This document shows positions 54,830-64,000 of a DNA stretch of 64,000 nucleotides, piece after piece. Position 1 is the stretch's first letter, and each line of letters starts with the position of its first letter. Position numbers and translations under genes: made by a program. Below the pieces are notes generated by a model. That model saw nothing but the letters and a program-made list of their open reading frames with translations, ran no database searches and was not told the DNA's origin. The DNA is from Pseudolabrys sp. Its GTDB lineage: Bacteria; Pseudomonadota; Alphaproteobacteria; Rhizobiales; Xanthobacteraceae. Where the stretch lies: contig JADGGK010000007.1 of NCBI GenBank assembly GCA_019689975.1, positions 1 through 64,000 of the forward strand, written 5' to 3'.

Positions 54830-55843
54830 TCAGCGGAACGCCGGCATCACCTCGCGTGCCAATAAGCGGATCGAATGTGCGGCATCGCCAAATTTCATGT
54901 CGCCGAAGACGATCTGACACAAAACATAGTTGACGCCCGTCTCGTCCTGCAGGCGTTTGAGGTAGTCGCGCACCGTGGCGGGCGCCCCGGCGATTCCGTG
55001 TCCGATCGCCTCCAATGCCGTGAAATCCTCCGGATAGATCTCCTGCAGCGTGAACGGCACGCCGGAACGCCGCCACAGCCAATCCATGGCCTGCCGCCAG
55101 CGCGGATAGGCGGCGTACGCAATGCGCTTGGCATCCGTATCGGTATCGGCCACGACGAGGTGCCGGGTTATGCCGATCTTTGGCAGCGGTACGCCGTTGC
55201 GTCCGAGTCTGGTCCATTCCTCGCGATACCGTTGGGAAATCGCGCGGGCTCGTGCTGCGGGACCGAGTGACACAACATTCACCGCACGCGGCGCCGCCCA
55301 TCCGATGGCGTCCGCATGGGGCGCACCGTACCACAGAGGTGGATGGGGTCGCTGCAACGGTTTGAGCTGCACGACATAGTCTTTGACATTGTAAAACCTG
55401 CCCTCGAAATTGAGTACGTCGCTTTCGAAGGCGTGCATGAGCAGCGCGAAGGCCTCGTGATACATCGCCGGCGCTGCTGCCGGATCGACGCCGTAACGTT
55501 GGTGTTCGATGAGAGCGCCGCCGCGGCCGACGCCGACCATGAGGCGCCCTTGGCTCATGTGGTCGAGCAGGCAGATCTCCTCGTAAAGACGCAGCGGATG
55601 ATGCAGCGGCAGCACATAGACCAGCGGGCCGAGCCTGATGGACCGCGTGCGCGCAAACGCGGCGGACAGGAAGACGCTCGGGCTTGCCGCCATGCCGAGC
55701 GGCGTCGAGTGGTGCTCGGCAAGGTGATAACCGGAGAAACCTTCCTCTTCGAGCAGCTGGATGAGCTTGAGGCGATTTTCCAGGAATTCGCCGAGCGCGG
55801 TTCCGTCGCTGTCGAGATGATCGAATATGCCGAATTCGAGCAC
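54830..55843 (-). CDS. LLM class flavin-dependent oxidoreductase
   Basis: 337 residues of the bacterial-luciferase-like TIM barrel: LEFGIFDHLDSDGT, GFSGYHLAEHHSTPLGMAASP, LGPLVYVLPLHHPLRLYEEI and MSQGRLMVGVGRGG are conserved substrate/flavin segments of the alkanal-monooxygenase group. Start codon is GTG 55843, behind GGGAG seven bases away. Uses FMNH2 supplied by a separate reductase, which is not nearby. Substrate not assignable. Confidence 0.9.
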   Translation of the reverse strand: MLEFGIFDHLDSDGTALGEFLENRLKLIQLLEEEGFSGYHLAEHHSTPLGMAASPSVFLSAAFARTRSIRLGPLVYVLPLHHPLRLYEEICLLDHMSQGRLMVGVGRGGALIEHQRYGVDPAAAPAMYHEAFALLMHAFESDVLNFEGRFYNVKDYVVQLKPLQRPHPPLWYGAPHADAIGWAAPRAVNVVSLGPAARARAISQRYREEWTRLGRNGVPLPKIGITRHLVVADTDTDAKRIAYAAYPRWRQAMDWLWRRSGVPFTLQEIYPEDFTALEAIGHGIAGAPATVRDYLKRLQDETGVNYVLCQIVFGDMKFGDAAHSIRLLAREVMPAFR

Positions 55844-55996
55844 GTTTCGTCTCCCGGTATCGCCGTGCCCATCCGGCGAAAGTGGGCACGTTGGGCATCC
55901 GTGCGCGCGGGTACACCCAAGAGCTTAATTGACCTTGGGAACTCCCCTTAGCTATCGTTGCACTCAATAACAAGACAACCGAGGAGGGAAAGCGAT

Positions 55997-57187
55997 ATGC
56001 GCAAACTGATGACGTTCTTGCTCGGCCTCGGCGCGGCCGCCGTCACGATCGGTGCGGCGCAGGCGCAAGGGACGATCAAGATCGGCCTGATCCTGCCTTA
56101 TTCCGGCCAGTTCGCGGACGCCGCGACGCAACAGGACAACGCCATCAAGCTTTTCATGAAACAGAACGGCGACACCGTCGCCGGCAAGAAGATCGAGATC
56201 ATCCGCAAGGATGTCGGCGGCATCAATCCACCGGTCGCCAAGCGATTGGCGCAGGAATTGGTGACGCGGGACCAGGTCGACATTCTGGCAGGCTTTGTGC
56301 TGACGCCGAACGCGCTCGCTGCCGGCGACGTGTCGGCGGAGGCCAAGAAGTTCATGGTGGTCATGAACGCGGCGACGGCGATCATTACGACCAAATCCCC
56401 GTACATGACGCGAACGTCGCTCACCATCCCGCAATTGAACGAGTCGCTCGGGCGTTGGGCGGTGACCAAGGGCGGGGTTAAAAAGGCCTACACCATGGTG
56501 TCCGACTACGGTCCGGGGCATGATGCCGAGCAATCATTTCAGACCGGCTTCAAGGCCGCAGGCGGTGAGATCGTGGGTTCGGTGCGGATGGCAGTCGCCA
56601 ATCCCGATTTCTCCGCTTACGTACAAAAGGCCAAGGATCTGAATCCGCAAGGAATATTCATCTTCATTCCGGGCGGCGCGCAGCCGGGCGCGCTCGGCAA
56701 GGCGATGGCCGAACGCGGCATCGATCCAAAGAAGATCAAGGTGATGGGCCAGCTCGAGATCACCGACGAGCACGCGCTCGCCAGCATGGGCGATGCCGCC
56801 CTTGGCATCATCACCTCGGGCCACTACGACTACAACCACAAGTCCAAGATGAACGAAGATTTCGTCAAGGCCTATAATGCCGAGTTCAAGCGCAATCCGG
56901 ACTTTTTCTCCATCGGCGCATGGGACGGCATGCATCTGATCTATGCCGTGTTGAAGAAGACCGGCGGCAAGACCGACGCGCAGGCCCTGATCGACGCGGC
57001 CAAGGGTATGAAATGGGAAAGCCCGCGTGGACCGATCTCGATCGACCCGGAAACCAGAGACATCATCCAGACCGTATACATCCGCCGGGTCGAGAAAGTA
57101 GGCGGCAAGCTGGTCAACGTCGAAATCGATCAGATTCCGAACGTGAAAGACCCGGTAAAGGCCAGGATGGCGGCGGAAAAGAAATGA
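55997..57187 (+). CDS. ABC transporter substrate-binding protein, branched-chain amino acid (Leu/Ile/Val) type
   Basis: 396 residues. Signal peptide MRKLMTFLLGLGAAAVTIGA ending AQAQ; periplasmic-binding fold type I: IKIGLILPYSGQFADAA, DVGGINPPVAKRLAQELV, LTPNALAAGDVSAEAKKF and SDYGPGHDAEQSF. ATG 55997 has GAGGAGGG upstream. No Liv permease or ATPase genes follow; a strong hairpin ends the transcript. Aromatic or other acids are as likely as branched-chain amino acids for this group. Confidence 0.93.
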   Translation: MRKLMTFLLGLGAAAVTIGAAQAQGTIKIGLILPYSGQFADAATQQDNAIKLFMKQNGDTVAGKKIEIIRKDVGGINPPVAKRLAQELVTRDQVDILAGFVLTPNALAAGDVSAEAKKFMVVMNAATAIITTKSPYMTRTSLTIPQLNESLGRWAVTKGGVKKAYTMVSDYGPGHDAEQSFQTGFKAAGGEIVGSVRMAVANPDFSAYVQKAKDLNPQGIFIFIPGGAQPGALGKAMAERGIDPKKIKVMGQLEITDEHALASMGDAALGIITSGHYDYNHKSKMNEDFVKAYNAEFKRNPDFFSIGAWDGMHLIYAVLKKTGGKTDAQALIDAAKGMKWESPRGPISIDPETRDIIQTVYIRRVEKVGGKLVNVEIDQIPNVKDPVKARMAAEKK

Positions 57188-57200
57188 GCTTCATCGTCGC

Positions 57201-57227
57201 GCGAGCAGACCTTTCCGGTCTGCTCGC
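57201..57227. terminator. Strong hairpin after the substrate-binding protein gene
   Basis: GCGAGCAGACC (57201-57211), TTTCC loop and GGTCTGCTCGC (57217-57227), a perfect 11-bp stem 14 bases after the stop codon. It has no T-run downstream. Likely transcription end or stabiliser, isolating the binding-protein gene from the beta-oxidation operon. Confidence 0.65.
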
Positions 57228-57387
57228 CCCGGCTCGGTCGGCTGGTCGAACCCGGTCGGCTCGCCGCTGATCCCGTCTCGCACGGGACGGAGCGTCTTCC
57301 GCTGACCTCCACCCGCCTTGTGACGACCGTTCGGGGCCGGCGGGCGCGTCTTGCCCGCCTCGGACGGCCGCGCTAGGTGTTCGGCCG

Positions 57388-58545
57388 ATGGATGTGCTCA
57401 ATCTTCCGCGTCCGACCTGGATGAGTGAAGACCTCGTCCTGCTGGAAGAGCAGGCACGGCGTTTCATTGCCGCCGAGTTCGTTCCTCATATCGATCGTTG
57501 GCACGCGCAGGGCATGTACGATCGGGACGTGTGGACCAAGGCCGGAGCGGCTGGGTTGCTGTGCGCCTCGATCCCCGAGGAATATGGCGGCGCGGGAGGC
57601 ACCTTTGCGCACGAAGCGGTGATCAATCGCGAACTGTCGCTTGCTGGTTTCGATACTTTCGGCGCACCGCTGCATTCGGGCATCGTCGCTCCCTATATCC
57701 TTCATTACGGTACCGACGAACAAAAGCGACGTTGGTTGCCGAAACTTGCGACCGGCGAACTGGTGGGCGCAATCGCAATGACCGAGCCGGGAACCGGGTC
57801 CGACTTGCAGAGCGTGCGGACAACCGCAAGAAAATCCGGCAACGGTTATGTGCTCAACGGCTCGAAGACCTTCATAACCAACGGTCAGCACGCCAATCTG
57901 ATCATCGTTGTCGCCAAGACGGACCCCTCCGCCGGCGCCAAGGGCGTATCGCTGCTGGTAGTGGAGACCGACGATGCTCCCGGATTCCGCCGTGGCCGCA
58001 AGCTGAAGAAGCTTGGAATGGATTCGGCCGATACGTCGGAGCTGTTTTTCGAGGACGTCAGGCTGCCGCCGGAGAATCTTCTCGGCGCGGAGGAGGGTCA
58101 GGGATTCTATCAGTTGATGAAGGAGTTGCCGCAGGAACGGTTGATCGTTGCCGTGCATGCCGCCGCCATGATGGAGCGGGCGCTTGCCTTGACCATCGAC
58201 TACGTCAAGCAGCGCAAGGCCTTCGGAAAAGCGATCATCGAGTTCCAGAACACGCAATTCGAACTTGCCGAGTGCAAGACCGACGCCACGGTCGCCAAGG
58301 TCTTCCTCGACCATTGCATCGGCCGGCACATCGAGGGCAAACTCGACACGGTAACCGCTTCCATGGCCAAATACCGGCTGACGGAAATCCTGGGCAGGGT
58401 GGTCGATCGCTGTCTACAACTGTTCGGCGGCTATGGCTATATGGACGAGTATCCGATCTCGCGCATGTATCGTGATGCGCGTGTGCTGCGAATCTATGCG
58501 GGCACAAACGAGATCATGAAACTGTTGATTGCGCGGAGCCTCTGA
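57388..58545 (+). CDS. Acyl-CoA dehydrogenase (long-chain/isovaleryl type)
   Basis: 385 residues, first oxidation step of beta-oxidation. FAD segment [26 protein letters not shown], and [20 protein letters not shown]. The end reads [10 protein letters not shown] without a base glutamate, as in the LCAD/isovaleryl branch, whose base lies instead in the LPQERL segment seen here. Heads an operon with thiolase, cupin and FadJ genes. ATG 57388. Confidence 0.95.
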   Translation: MDVLNLPRPTWMSEDLVLLEEQARRFIAAEFVPHIDRWHAQGMYDRDVWTKAGAAGLLCASIPEEYGGAGGTFAHEAVINRELSLAGFDTFGAPLHSGIVAPYILHYGTDEQKRRWLPKLATGELVGAIAMTEPGTGSDLQSVRTTARKSGNGYVLNGSKTFITNGQHANLIIVVAKTDPSAGAKGVSLLVVETDDAPGFRRGRKLKKLGMDSADTSELFFEDVRLPPENLLGAEEGQGFYQLMKELPQERLIVAVHAAAMMERALALTIDYVKQRKAFGKAIIEFQNTQFELAECKTDATVAKVFLDHCIGRHIEGKLDTVTASMAKYRLTEILGRVVDRCLQLFGGYGYMDEYPISRMYRDARVLRIYAGTNEIMKLLIARSL

Positions 58546-58567
58546 CCGCGCAGCCGTGGAGGCCACC

Positions 58568-59776
58568 ATGCCCGATGCATTCATCTACGACGCGGTGCGC
58601 ACACCGCGCGGACGCGGAAAGCCGGACGGGTCATTGCATGAGGTGACCGCGCTCAATCTTGCGGCGCAGGCGCTTGCCGCGATCAAGGACCGCAACAAAC
58701 TCGATCCGGGCCAGGTCGATGACGTCGTTCTCGGCTGCGTGGACCCCGTCGGCGAGGCCGGGGGCGACATTGCGCGCGCGGCGGCGCTGGTTGCGGGCTA
58801 TGGCGACGGCGTACCGGGTGTGCAGATCAATCGCTTTTGCGCGTCAGGTCTCGACGCCGTGAACTTCGCCGCGGCCGAGATCATGTCCGGTCAGCACCGC
58901 ATGACCATCGGCGGCGGTGTCGAGTCGATGAGTCGTATCGGCATCGGCGCCTCGGGCGGTGCGTGGGCGATGGATCCAAGCATTGCCGTGGCGCACTATT
59001 TCATGCCGCAGGGGATCTCGGCGGATCTGATCGCCACCAAATACGGCTTCTCGCGCGACGACGTCGACGCCTACGCGGTCGAAAGCCAGAAACGCGCGGC
59101 GCGCGCATGGGACGAAGGTCGCTTCAAGAATTCGGTGGTGCCGGTCAGAGATGTCAACGGTCTCGTCATTCTCGCCAAGGACGAACATATGCGGCCGACT
59201 ACGACCATGCAGTCGTTGGCGGCGCTGCAGCCCTCTTTCGTTCAGATGGGCGAGATGGGCGGTTTCGATGCGGTCGCGGTGCAGAAGCACCCGGAGCTCG
59301 AAGCAATCAATCACGTACATCATGCCGGCAACTCGTCGGGGATCGTGGACGGCGCTGCCGCCGTGCTCATCGGCAGCAAGGAAGCAGGCGAGGCTGCCGG
59401 TTTGAAGCCGCGCGCGCGCATCAAGGCTTTTGCCAATGTCGGCTCGGAACCGGCCATCATGCTCACCGGCCCGATCGACGTGACGCACAAGGTGCTTCGG
59501 ATTGCAGGCATGTCCAAGGACGACATCGACCTCTACGAACTCAACGAGGCCTTCGCGTCGGTCGTGCTGCGCTACATGCAGGCGCTCGACATTCCGCATG
59601 AAAAAATCAACGTGAACGGCGGTGCCATTGCCATGGGCCATCCGCTCGGCGCGACCGGCGCCATGATCCTCGGCACCGTGCTTGACGAACTCGAGCGCAG
59701 CGACAAGGAAACCGCGCTGGTGACGCTCTGCATCGGGGCCGGCATGGGTACGGCAACCATTATCGAGCGCGTGTGA
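58568..59776 (+). CDS. Acetyl-CoA C-acyltransferase (thiolase)
   Basis: 402 residues. Nucleophile C91 in [12 protein letters not shown]358 in GHPLGATGA and second cysteine C388 in CIGAGMG give the complete thiolase site. The variant MGEMGGFD and [15 protein letters not shown] segments place it with FadA-like proteins that partner a FadJ. ATG 58568 has GGAGG upstream; an ATG at 58529 lies inside the preceding gene. Cleaves 3-ketoacyl-CoA to acetyl-CoA and a shortened acyl-CoA. Confidence 0.95.
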   Translation: MPDAFIYDAVRTPRGRGKPDGSLHEVTALNLAAQALAAIKDRNKLDPGQVDDVVLGCVDPVGEAGGDIARAAALVAGYGDGVPGVQINRFCASGLDAVNFAAAEIMSGQHRMTIGGGVESMSRIGIGASGGAWAMDPSIAVAHYFMPQGISADLIATKYGFSRDDVDAYAVESQKRAARAWDEGRFKNSVVPVRDVNGLVILAKDEHMRPTTTMQSLAALQPSFVQMGEMGGFDAVAVQKHPELEAINHVHHAGNSSGIVDGAAAVLIGSKEAGEAAGLKPRARIKAFANVGSEPAIMLTGPIDVTHKVLRIAGMSKDDIDLYELNEAFASVVLRYMQALDIPHEKINVNGGAIAMGHPLGATGAMILGTVLDELERSDKETALVTLCIGAGMGTATIIERV

Positions 59777-59789
59777 CGGGGTTTGGCGC

Positions 59790-60248
59790 ATGCCGAAGAT
59801 CGACATCGGCGGGATCCCGCCGGACACGGCGACCGGTTATCCGGCGCCGTTCAACAAGGCGGTCGAGGGCCGAAGCCGCAAGCGGCTTGCGCGCGCGGCG
59901 GGCCTCACCCAGTTCGGCGTCAACATCTGCACGCTGGCGCCCGGTGCGGCCTCCTCGCAGCGGCACTGGCACGAGAACGAGGACGAACTCGTCTACGTGC
60001 TGTCGGGGGAAGTCGTGCTCTGCGAGGATGACGGCGAGACCCTGCTGCGGGCCGGAGAGGCTGCGGCCTGGCGCGCGGGCGTACCGAATGGACATTGTCT
60101 CGTTAACCGCTCGAACCGCGATGCCGTGTTGATCGAGATCGGAACGCGCGCGGTGCGCGAGCACGTCCACTACTCAGATATCGACATGCAGGTCGAACGT
60201 GACGCGACGGGTGCGCGCTATATGCGCAGGAACGGCGAGCCGTATTGA
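59790..60248 (+). CDS. Cupin domain-containing protein
   Basis: 152 residues, single cupin. Metal-binding motif one reads [19 protein letters not shown] (H, H, E and G in place); motif two is [10 protein letters not shown]. Belongs to a group often lying near lipid or aromatic catabolism genes; no catalytic role known. It sits inside the beta-oxidation operon, 13 bases after the thiolase gene and five before fadJ. Confidence 0.88.
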   Translation: MPKIDIGGIPPDTATGYPAPFNKAVEGRSRKRLARAAGLTQFGVNICTLAPGAASSQRHWHENEDELVYVLSGEVVLCEDDGETLLRAGEAAAWRAGVPNGHCLVNRSNRDAVLIEIGTRAVREHVHYSDIDMQVERDATGARYMRRNGEPY

Positions 60249-60253
60249 GAGCC

Positions 60254-62476
60254 ATGACCACCACCAATTTTAGATTTGACATCGACGGCGACGGCATTGC
60301 GCTTGTCACTTGGGATATGCCGAATCGCTCGATGAATGTCATCGACATGACGGTGATTGCCGAGCTGGCGACCATCGTGGAGGCGGTTGCGGGCGACGCC
60401 GCCGTTCGGGGCGCGGTGATCACGTCGGCCAAGGAGACATTCTGCGCCGGCGCGGACCTCGCCATGCTGGAGCGCATGCGCGGACTCTATGTCGATCTGG
60501 CGACAAAGCAGGGAGAGGAGGCCGCCGCCAAGGCGGTATTTGACGAGAGCCGCAAACTTTCGCTGCTCTACCGGCGCATCGAAACCTGCGGCAAGCCGTG
60601 GGTTTGCGCGCTCAACGGCACGGCGATGGGCGGGGGGTTCGAACTCGCGCTCGCCTGCCATTATCGCGTGGCCGCCGACAGCCCCAAGACGCGACTCGGC
60701 CTGCCCGAGATCAAGGTCGGTCTGTTTCCCGGCGCCGGCGGGACGCAGCGCGTCGCGCGCATGCTGCCGCCGTCCGACGCGCTGCAGTTCCTTCTCAAGG
60801 GCGACGCGTTGACGGTCGATCGCGCCAAGTCGATGAAGCTGATCGACAGCGTGGTCGCTCCGGCCGACCTCATCAAAGCGGCAAAGGACTGGATCAAAGC
60901 CGGCGGCAAACCCGTCGCGCCCTGGGACGCGCCGGGATTCCGCCTGCCCGGCGGCGCGGTCTATTCCAAGGCCGGGATGATGACGTTTCCGGCCGCCAAC
61001 GCCATCTATCGGCGCGAGACCTACGACAACTATCCGGCCGCGCGCGCAATCCTGCAGACGGTCTACGAAGGTCTGCAGGTGCCGATGGACGTGGCGCTGC
61101 GCGTCGAATCGCGCTGGTTCGCCAAGATCCTGCGCTCGCCGCAGGCCGCGGCGATGATCCGCTCGCTGTTCCTCTCCAAGCAGGAGCTGGACAAGGGAGC
61201 ACGCCGGCCTGCTGCCGCTCCCCCGTCACGGCTCGGCAAGATCGGCATCGTCGGCGCCGGCTTCATGGGCGCCGGTATCGCGCAGGTGAGCGCGGCCGCC
61301 GGTCTCCAGGTCGTGTTGATCGATCGTGACCAGGAAGCCGCGGACCGGGGCAAGGCCAGCGTGCACAAGGCCCTTAGCGACCGCGTCAACAAGGGACGCA
61401 TGAAATCGGTCGAGCGCGACGGGCTTCTTTCGTTGATCACGCCGACCGCCGACTATGCGGCGCTTGCCGATTGCGATCTCGTGATCGAGGCCGTGTTCGA
61501 GGATCGCAAGGTCAAAGCCGACGTTTTTGCCAGGATTCAGGAGGTCCTGCGCGCCGATGCCATACTCGCATCCAACACCTCGACGCTCCCGATCTCCTCG
61601 CTGGCCGCGGGTCTTGCGGAACCCGCGCGCTTTATCGGCATCCATTTCTTCTCTCCCGTCGATCGCATGTTGCTTGTCGAGATCATTCTCGGCAAGCAGA
61701 CCGGCGACAAAGCGCTCGCCGCCGCGCTCGATTATGTGCGCGCCATCCGCAAGACACCGATCGTGGTGAACGATTCTCGCGGCTTCTATGCCAACCGTTG
61801 CGTGCTCAATTACATCCAGGAAGGACATCTCATGCTGCTGGAGGGTATTCCGGCGGCGATGATCGAGAATTCCGCACGCATGGCCGGCATGCCGGTGGGG
61901 CCGCTCGCGCTCAACGACGAAACCGCGCTCGACCTCGGTCTCAAGATCCTGCGCGCGGCCGAGGCCGATCTCGGCGCAGGCGCGGTCAATCCCGCCCAGA
62001 AGAAACTTCTCGAGGACATGGTGGAAGGGCACGGCCGCTTGGGTCGCAAGAATGGCAAGGGCTTCTACGATTATCCCCCTGGTCAGCCGAAGCGCTTGTG
62101 GCCCGGATTAGCCGACCTCGTGCCGAAGCGGCTTGCGCGCGAGGAGATCGCGGCGATCGACGTCGAAGAATTGAAACGACGCTTCCTGGTGGTGCAGGCG
62201 GTGGAAGCCGCCCGGACCTTCGAGGAAAGGGTGGTTACCGACATACGCGAGGCCGACGTCGGTTCCATCCTCGGCTGGGGGTTCGCGCCATTCACCGGCG
62301 GAACCCTGTCTTACATCGACATGGTGGGGCCCGCATCCTTCGTCGCGCTCTGTCGCAGCTTCGAGAAGAAGTATGGCCGTCGGTTCGCGCCGCCCAAGCT
62401 CCTGGTCGAGATGGCCGACAAGGGAGAAACCTTCTATGGACGGTTCGCGCCGGGCGGGAAGAGCCAGGCGGCCTGA
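60254..62476 (+). CDS. fadJ: 3-hydroxyacyl-CoA dehydrogenase / enoyl-CoA hydratase fusion (FadJ-type)
   Basis: 740-residue bifunctional beta-oxidation enzyme. N-terminal crotonase domain (1 to about 190: TSAKETFCAGADLAM, oxyanion GTAMGGGFELALACH, catalytic glutamate in LGLPEIKVG), then a Rossmann domain from about 330 (IGIVGAGFMGAGIAQ), and the HAD C-terminal domains with HFFSPVDRM and GFYANRC. ATG 60254 lies five bases after the cupin stop. With the thiolase it converts 2-enoyl-CoA to acetyl-CoA. Confidence 0.96.
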   Translation: MTTTNFRFDIDGDGIALVTWDMPNRSMNVIDMTVIAELATIVEAVAGDAAVRGAVITSAKETFCAGADLAMLERMRGLYVDLATKQGEEAAAKAVFDESRKLSLLYRRIETCGKPWVCALNGTAMGGGFELALACHYRVAADSPKTRLGLPEIKVGLFPGAGGTQRVARMLPPSDALQFLLKGDALTVDRAKSMKLIDSVVAPADLIKAAKDWIKAGGKPVAPWDAPGFRLPGGAVYSKAGMMTFPAANAIYRRETYDNYPAARAILQTVYEGLQVPMDVALRVESRWFAKILRSPQAAAMIRSLFLSKQELDKGARRPAAAPPSRLGKIGIVGAGFMGAGIAQVSAAAGLQVVLIDRDQEAADRGKASVHKALSDRVNKGRMKSVERDGLLSLITPTADYAALADCDLVIEAVFEDRKVKADVFARIQEVLRADAILASNTSTLPISSLAAGLAEPARFIGIHFFSPVDRMLLVEIILGKQTGDKALAAALDYVRAIRKTPIVVNDSRGFYANRCVLNYIQEGHLMLLEGIPAAMIENSARMAGMPVGPLALNDETALDLGLKILRAAEADLGAGAVNPAQKKLLEDMVEGHGRLGRKNGKGFYDYPPGQPKRLWPGLADLVPKRLAREEIAAIDVEELKRRFLVVQAVEAARTFEERVVTDIREADVGSILGWGFAPFTGGTLSYIDMVGPASFVALCRSFEKKYGRRFAPPKLLVEMADKGETFYGRFAPGGKSQAA

Positions 62477-62615
62477 AGCGGAGACGCCGCATTTGACGAC
62501 GCTGACCGTTTTCACGGCGGCGTCGCCGTTGGGCTAAAGCGGCGCGGCGGTCGCGCCCCCGCGCGGCAGTCATTGTCGAAAGCGAGTGAACGCGGCGGCC
62601 GGCGACGGGTCGTGA

Positions 62616-63737
62616 TCAAACGACCACGGTCAGCCGCGATGCCGCCCGCGTCACGCCGGTGTAGAGCCAACGTTCACGGCTTTCCGGGAAGGCGAAGGAT
62701 TCGTCGAACAGCACCACGTCGTCCCATTGCGAGCCCTGCGCCTTGTGAACGGTGAGCACGTAGCCGTAGTCGAATTCGTCGTAGGCTCGCCGTCGCGACC
62801 AATCCATCTGCTCGATCCCTCCGCTGAAGCATTCGGCGCGCACGGAAACCTTCACGCTGCGCGTGCCCGCATCATCCTCCGGCAGCAGCCGCAGCGTCAT
62901 GATTCCGTTCCTGCGCGTGCCGCACTCTTTCACCAGCCAAAGCGAACCATTGAACAAGCCTTTCTGGCGGTTGTTGCGCAGGCATACCAGCCTGTCGCCG
63001 GCGGCCGGCAGTTTCCCGTGCAAGCCGCGGCGTTCGCGAATTCGCGCGTTGTAAATCCGGCGCGTCGCGTTGCGCCCCACCAGCACCTGGTCCGCTTCCA
63101 AGACGCGCGCCGGATCGAGATCGGCCTTGCGCACAACTTCCGTCTCGCCGTAGCGGCCGGGCACAAGAGCCTCGCCCGCGCGAACCGCCATCGACAGCCG
63201 CACGATCGGATCATCTCGCGCCTGCCGGTGCACCTCGGTGAGCATCGCATCGGGCTCGGCCTCGGTGAAAAAACCGGCCGGAGACGAGCCGCCTTGGACC
63301 GGCGGCAGTTGCGCCGGATCCCCCAGAACCAAAACCGGCACGCCGAACGAAAGCAGGTCGCGCCCGAGTTCGGCATCGACCATCGAGCACTCGTCGATCA
63401 CGATGAGGTCGGCTTTCGACGCCGGGGCCTGGTCCCACAATTCGAAAGTCGGAACCTCCTCGCCGCGCTCGCGCGGACGGTAGATCAGCCCGTGGATGGT
63501 TGTCGCGCCCCTACAACCCTTGCTCCGCATCACGGCGGCCGCCTTGCCGGTGAAAGCGGCGAATTTCACCTCGCCGTGAAAATTCTCGGCAACGTGGCGC
63601 GCCAGCGTGGTCTTGCCGGTTCCTGCATAGCCGAAAAGGCGGAATACCTGCGGCGTGCCATGCGTGCCGGGCTTGGCCTTGAGCCATCGGTCGACCGCCT
63701 TGAGCGCGGCTTCCTGGTGGGGAGAGAATTGCGGCAT
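62616..63737 (-). CDS. RecD-like ATP-dependent helicase
   Basis: 373 residues, superfamily 1. Walker A GYAGTGKTT (36-44), Walker B IVIDECSMVD, motif III LGDPAQLPPV, and the C-terminal UvrD_C_2 segment LTVHKAQGSQWDDVVLF. Much shorter than RecD2 and without its N-terminal OB/HhH part; similar short helicases are common, and phage-like, in alphaproteobacteria. ATG 63737 matches relatives. It is divergent from gshA. Confidence 0.92.
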   Translation of the reverse strand: MPQFSPHQEAALKAVDRWLKAKPGTHGTPQVFRLFGYAGTGKTTLARHVAENFHGEVKFAAFTGKAAAVMRSKGCRGATTIHGLIYRPRERGEEVPTFELWDQAPASKADLIVIDECSMVDAELGRDLLSFGVPVLVLGDPAQLPPVQGGSSPAGFFTEAEPDAMLTEVHRQARDDPIVRLSMAVRAGEALVPGRYGETEVVRKADLDPARVLEADQVLVGRNATRRIYNARIRERRGLHGKLPAAGDRLVCLRNNRQKGLFNGSLWLVKECGTRRNGIMTLRLLPEDDAGTRSVKVSVRAECFSGGIEQMDWSRRRAYDEFDYGYVLTVHKAQGSQWDDVVLFDESFAFPESRERWLYTGVTRAASRLTVVV

Positions 63738-63917
63738 TGCCTCGGGTCGCGAAGCCGGCACACCGGATAGCGATGGAACAGAGATAGAACACCGGATCAG
63801 CCAGTGCAATCAACATCGTCGAGGCCTTTCCGGGAACGCCGGTTGGCCGCAGGTGCATTGCCCTTCGGCAATGTCCATGTGTAAGGTCCGCCCCCCCTAT
63901 TCCCGCCCCGGCCCTCA

Positions 63918-64000
63918 ATGGCTCGTGACCAGATCGACATGACCCCCATCGAGTCGCGCGACGAGCTCGTCGCCTGGCTGGAGAAGGGCTGCAAGCCGAA
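63918..64000 (+). CDS. gshA: Glutamate--cysteine ligase, N-terminal fragment (cut by window edge)
   Basis: Only 27 codons are inside the window: MARDQIDMTPIESRDELVAW followed by LEKGCKP. This start is nearly invariant in the plant-type glutamate--cysteine ligase of Hyphomicrobiales, first enzyme of glutathione synthesis. The remainder lies to the right. Confidence 0.78.
   Translation, partial: MARDQIDMTPIESRDELVAWLEKGCKP

Noticed and set aside
62616-63737. RecD-like helicase as a phage remnant
   Set aside because: Short RecD-like helicases beside gshA look like normal chromosome; no other phage gene is near.
1-64000. CRISPR arrays, insertion sequences, prophage, tRNA or rRNA genes
   Set aside because: No regularly spaced repeats, transposase or integrase motifs, or tRNA-like T-arm sequences were seen on either strand.

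Overview
The window looks like a stretch of ordinary chromosome from a GC-rich alphaproteobacterium of the Hyphomicrobiales (a Bradyrhizobium/Rhodopseudomonas/Pseudolabrys-like lineage; the genus cannot be fixed from sequence alone). The main pointers are a class I lysyl-tRNA synthetase, a complete set of ethylmalonyl-CoA-pathway signature enzymes, lineage-typical membrane families (TIGR02186, DUF6460, DUF6580), a PodJ-like Sel1 protein with the usual alphaproteobacterial N-terminus, and a plant-type GshA start at the right edge. I see no insertion sequence, prophage, CRISPR array, rRNA or tRNA gene.

Layout. 0.3-8.0 kb: a catabolic cluster on the + strand (SDR dehydrogenase, EamA exporter, 2-oxoacid dehydrogenase E1 alpha and E1 beta, succinate-semialdehyde-type aldehyde dehydrogenase, lipoyl E2, D-2-hydroxyacid dehydrogenase), without its own E3. 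8.0-12.7 kb: a tandem AprI/Inh-like periplasmic protein, RadC, methionine aminopeptidase, and an MFS/DenD pair. 13.3-19 kb: a PEP-mutase/isocitrate-lyase family enzyme, an aminotransferase, an acyl-CoA dehydrogenase with an odd active site, an EamA transporter and a BKACE beta-keto acid cleavage enzyme. 19-23.7 kb, - strand: modABC molybdate transporter, a BtuF-like protein, a DUF6580 membrane protein, and a decayed class II aldolase. 23.9-28.1 kb: HNH nuclease, esterase, AlkA-type glycosylase, glutamyl-Q tRNA synthetase and a sensorless hybrid kinase.

28.3-36.9 kb is the metabolic centrepiece. Ethylmalonyl-CoA mutase and crotonyl-CoA carboxylase/reductase are divergently transcribed across a region with a perfect 15-bp inverted repeat, and methylsuccinyl-CoA dehydrogenase lies 3.5 kb away behind a BrkB-type membrane protein and a chemoreceptor. 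Together these three enzymes make the diagnostic middle of the ethylmalonyl-CoA pathway for growth on acetyl-CoA-yielding substrates. The BtuF-like protein nearby fits with the B12 need of the mutase.

37-48 kb holds housekeeping and repair genes: host-attachment family protein, periplasmic solute-binding protein, class I LysRS, an S24-like regulator with a changed catalytic residue, pyrD, DUF6460, a ligase-associated DEXH helicase coupled to PdeM, TIGR02186 and TauE/SafE. 48-64 kb has a 1004-residue Sel1/coiled-coil polarity-type protein, a FadE-like dehydrogenase, an MFS carrier, a luciferase-like oxidoreductase, a branched-chain-type solute-binding protein, a beta-oxidation operon (acyl-CoA dehydrogenase, thiolase, cupin, FadJ), a RecD-like helicase and the start of gshA.

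The best leads for something new are the ccr/ecm operator-like repeat with related half-sites before mcd, the orphan 2-oxoacid dehydrogenase cluster, the S24 regulator lacking its nucleophile, and the acyl-CoA dehydrogenase lacking a recognisable catalytic glutamate. No radically new system stands out.
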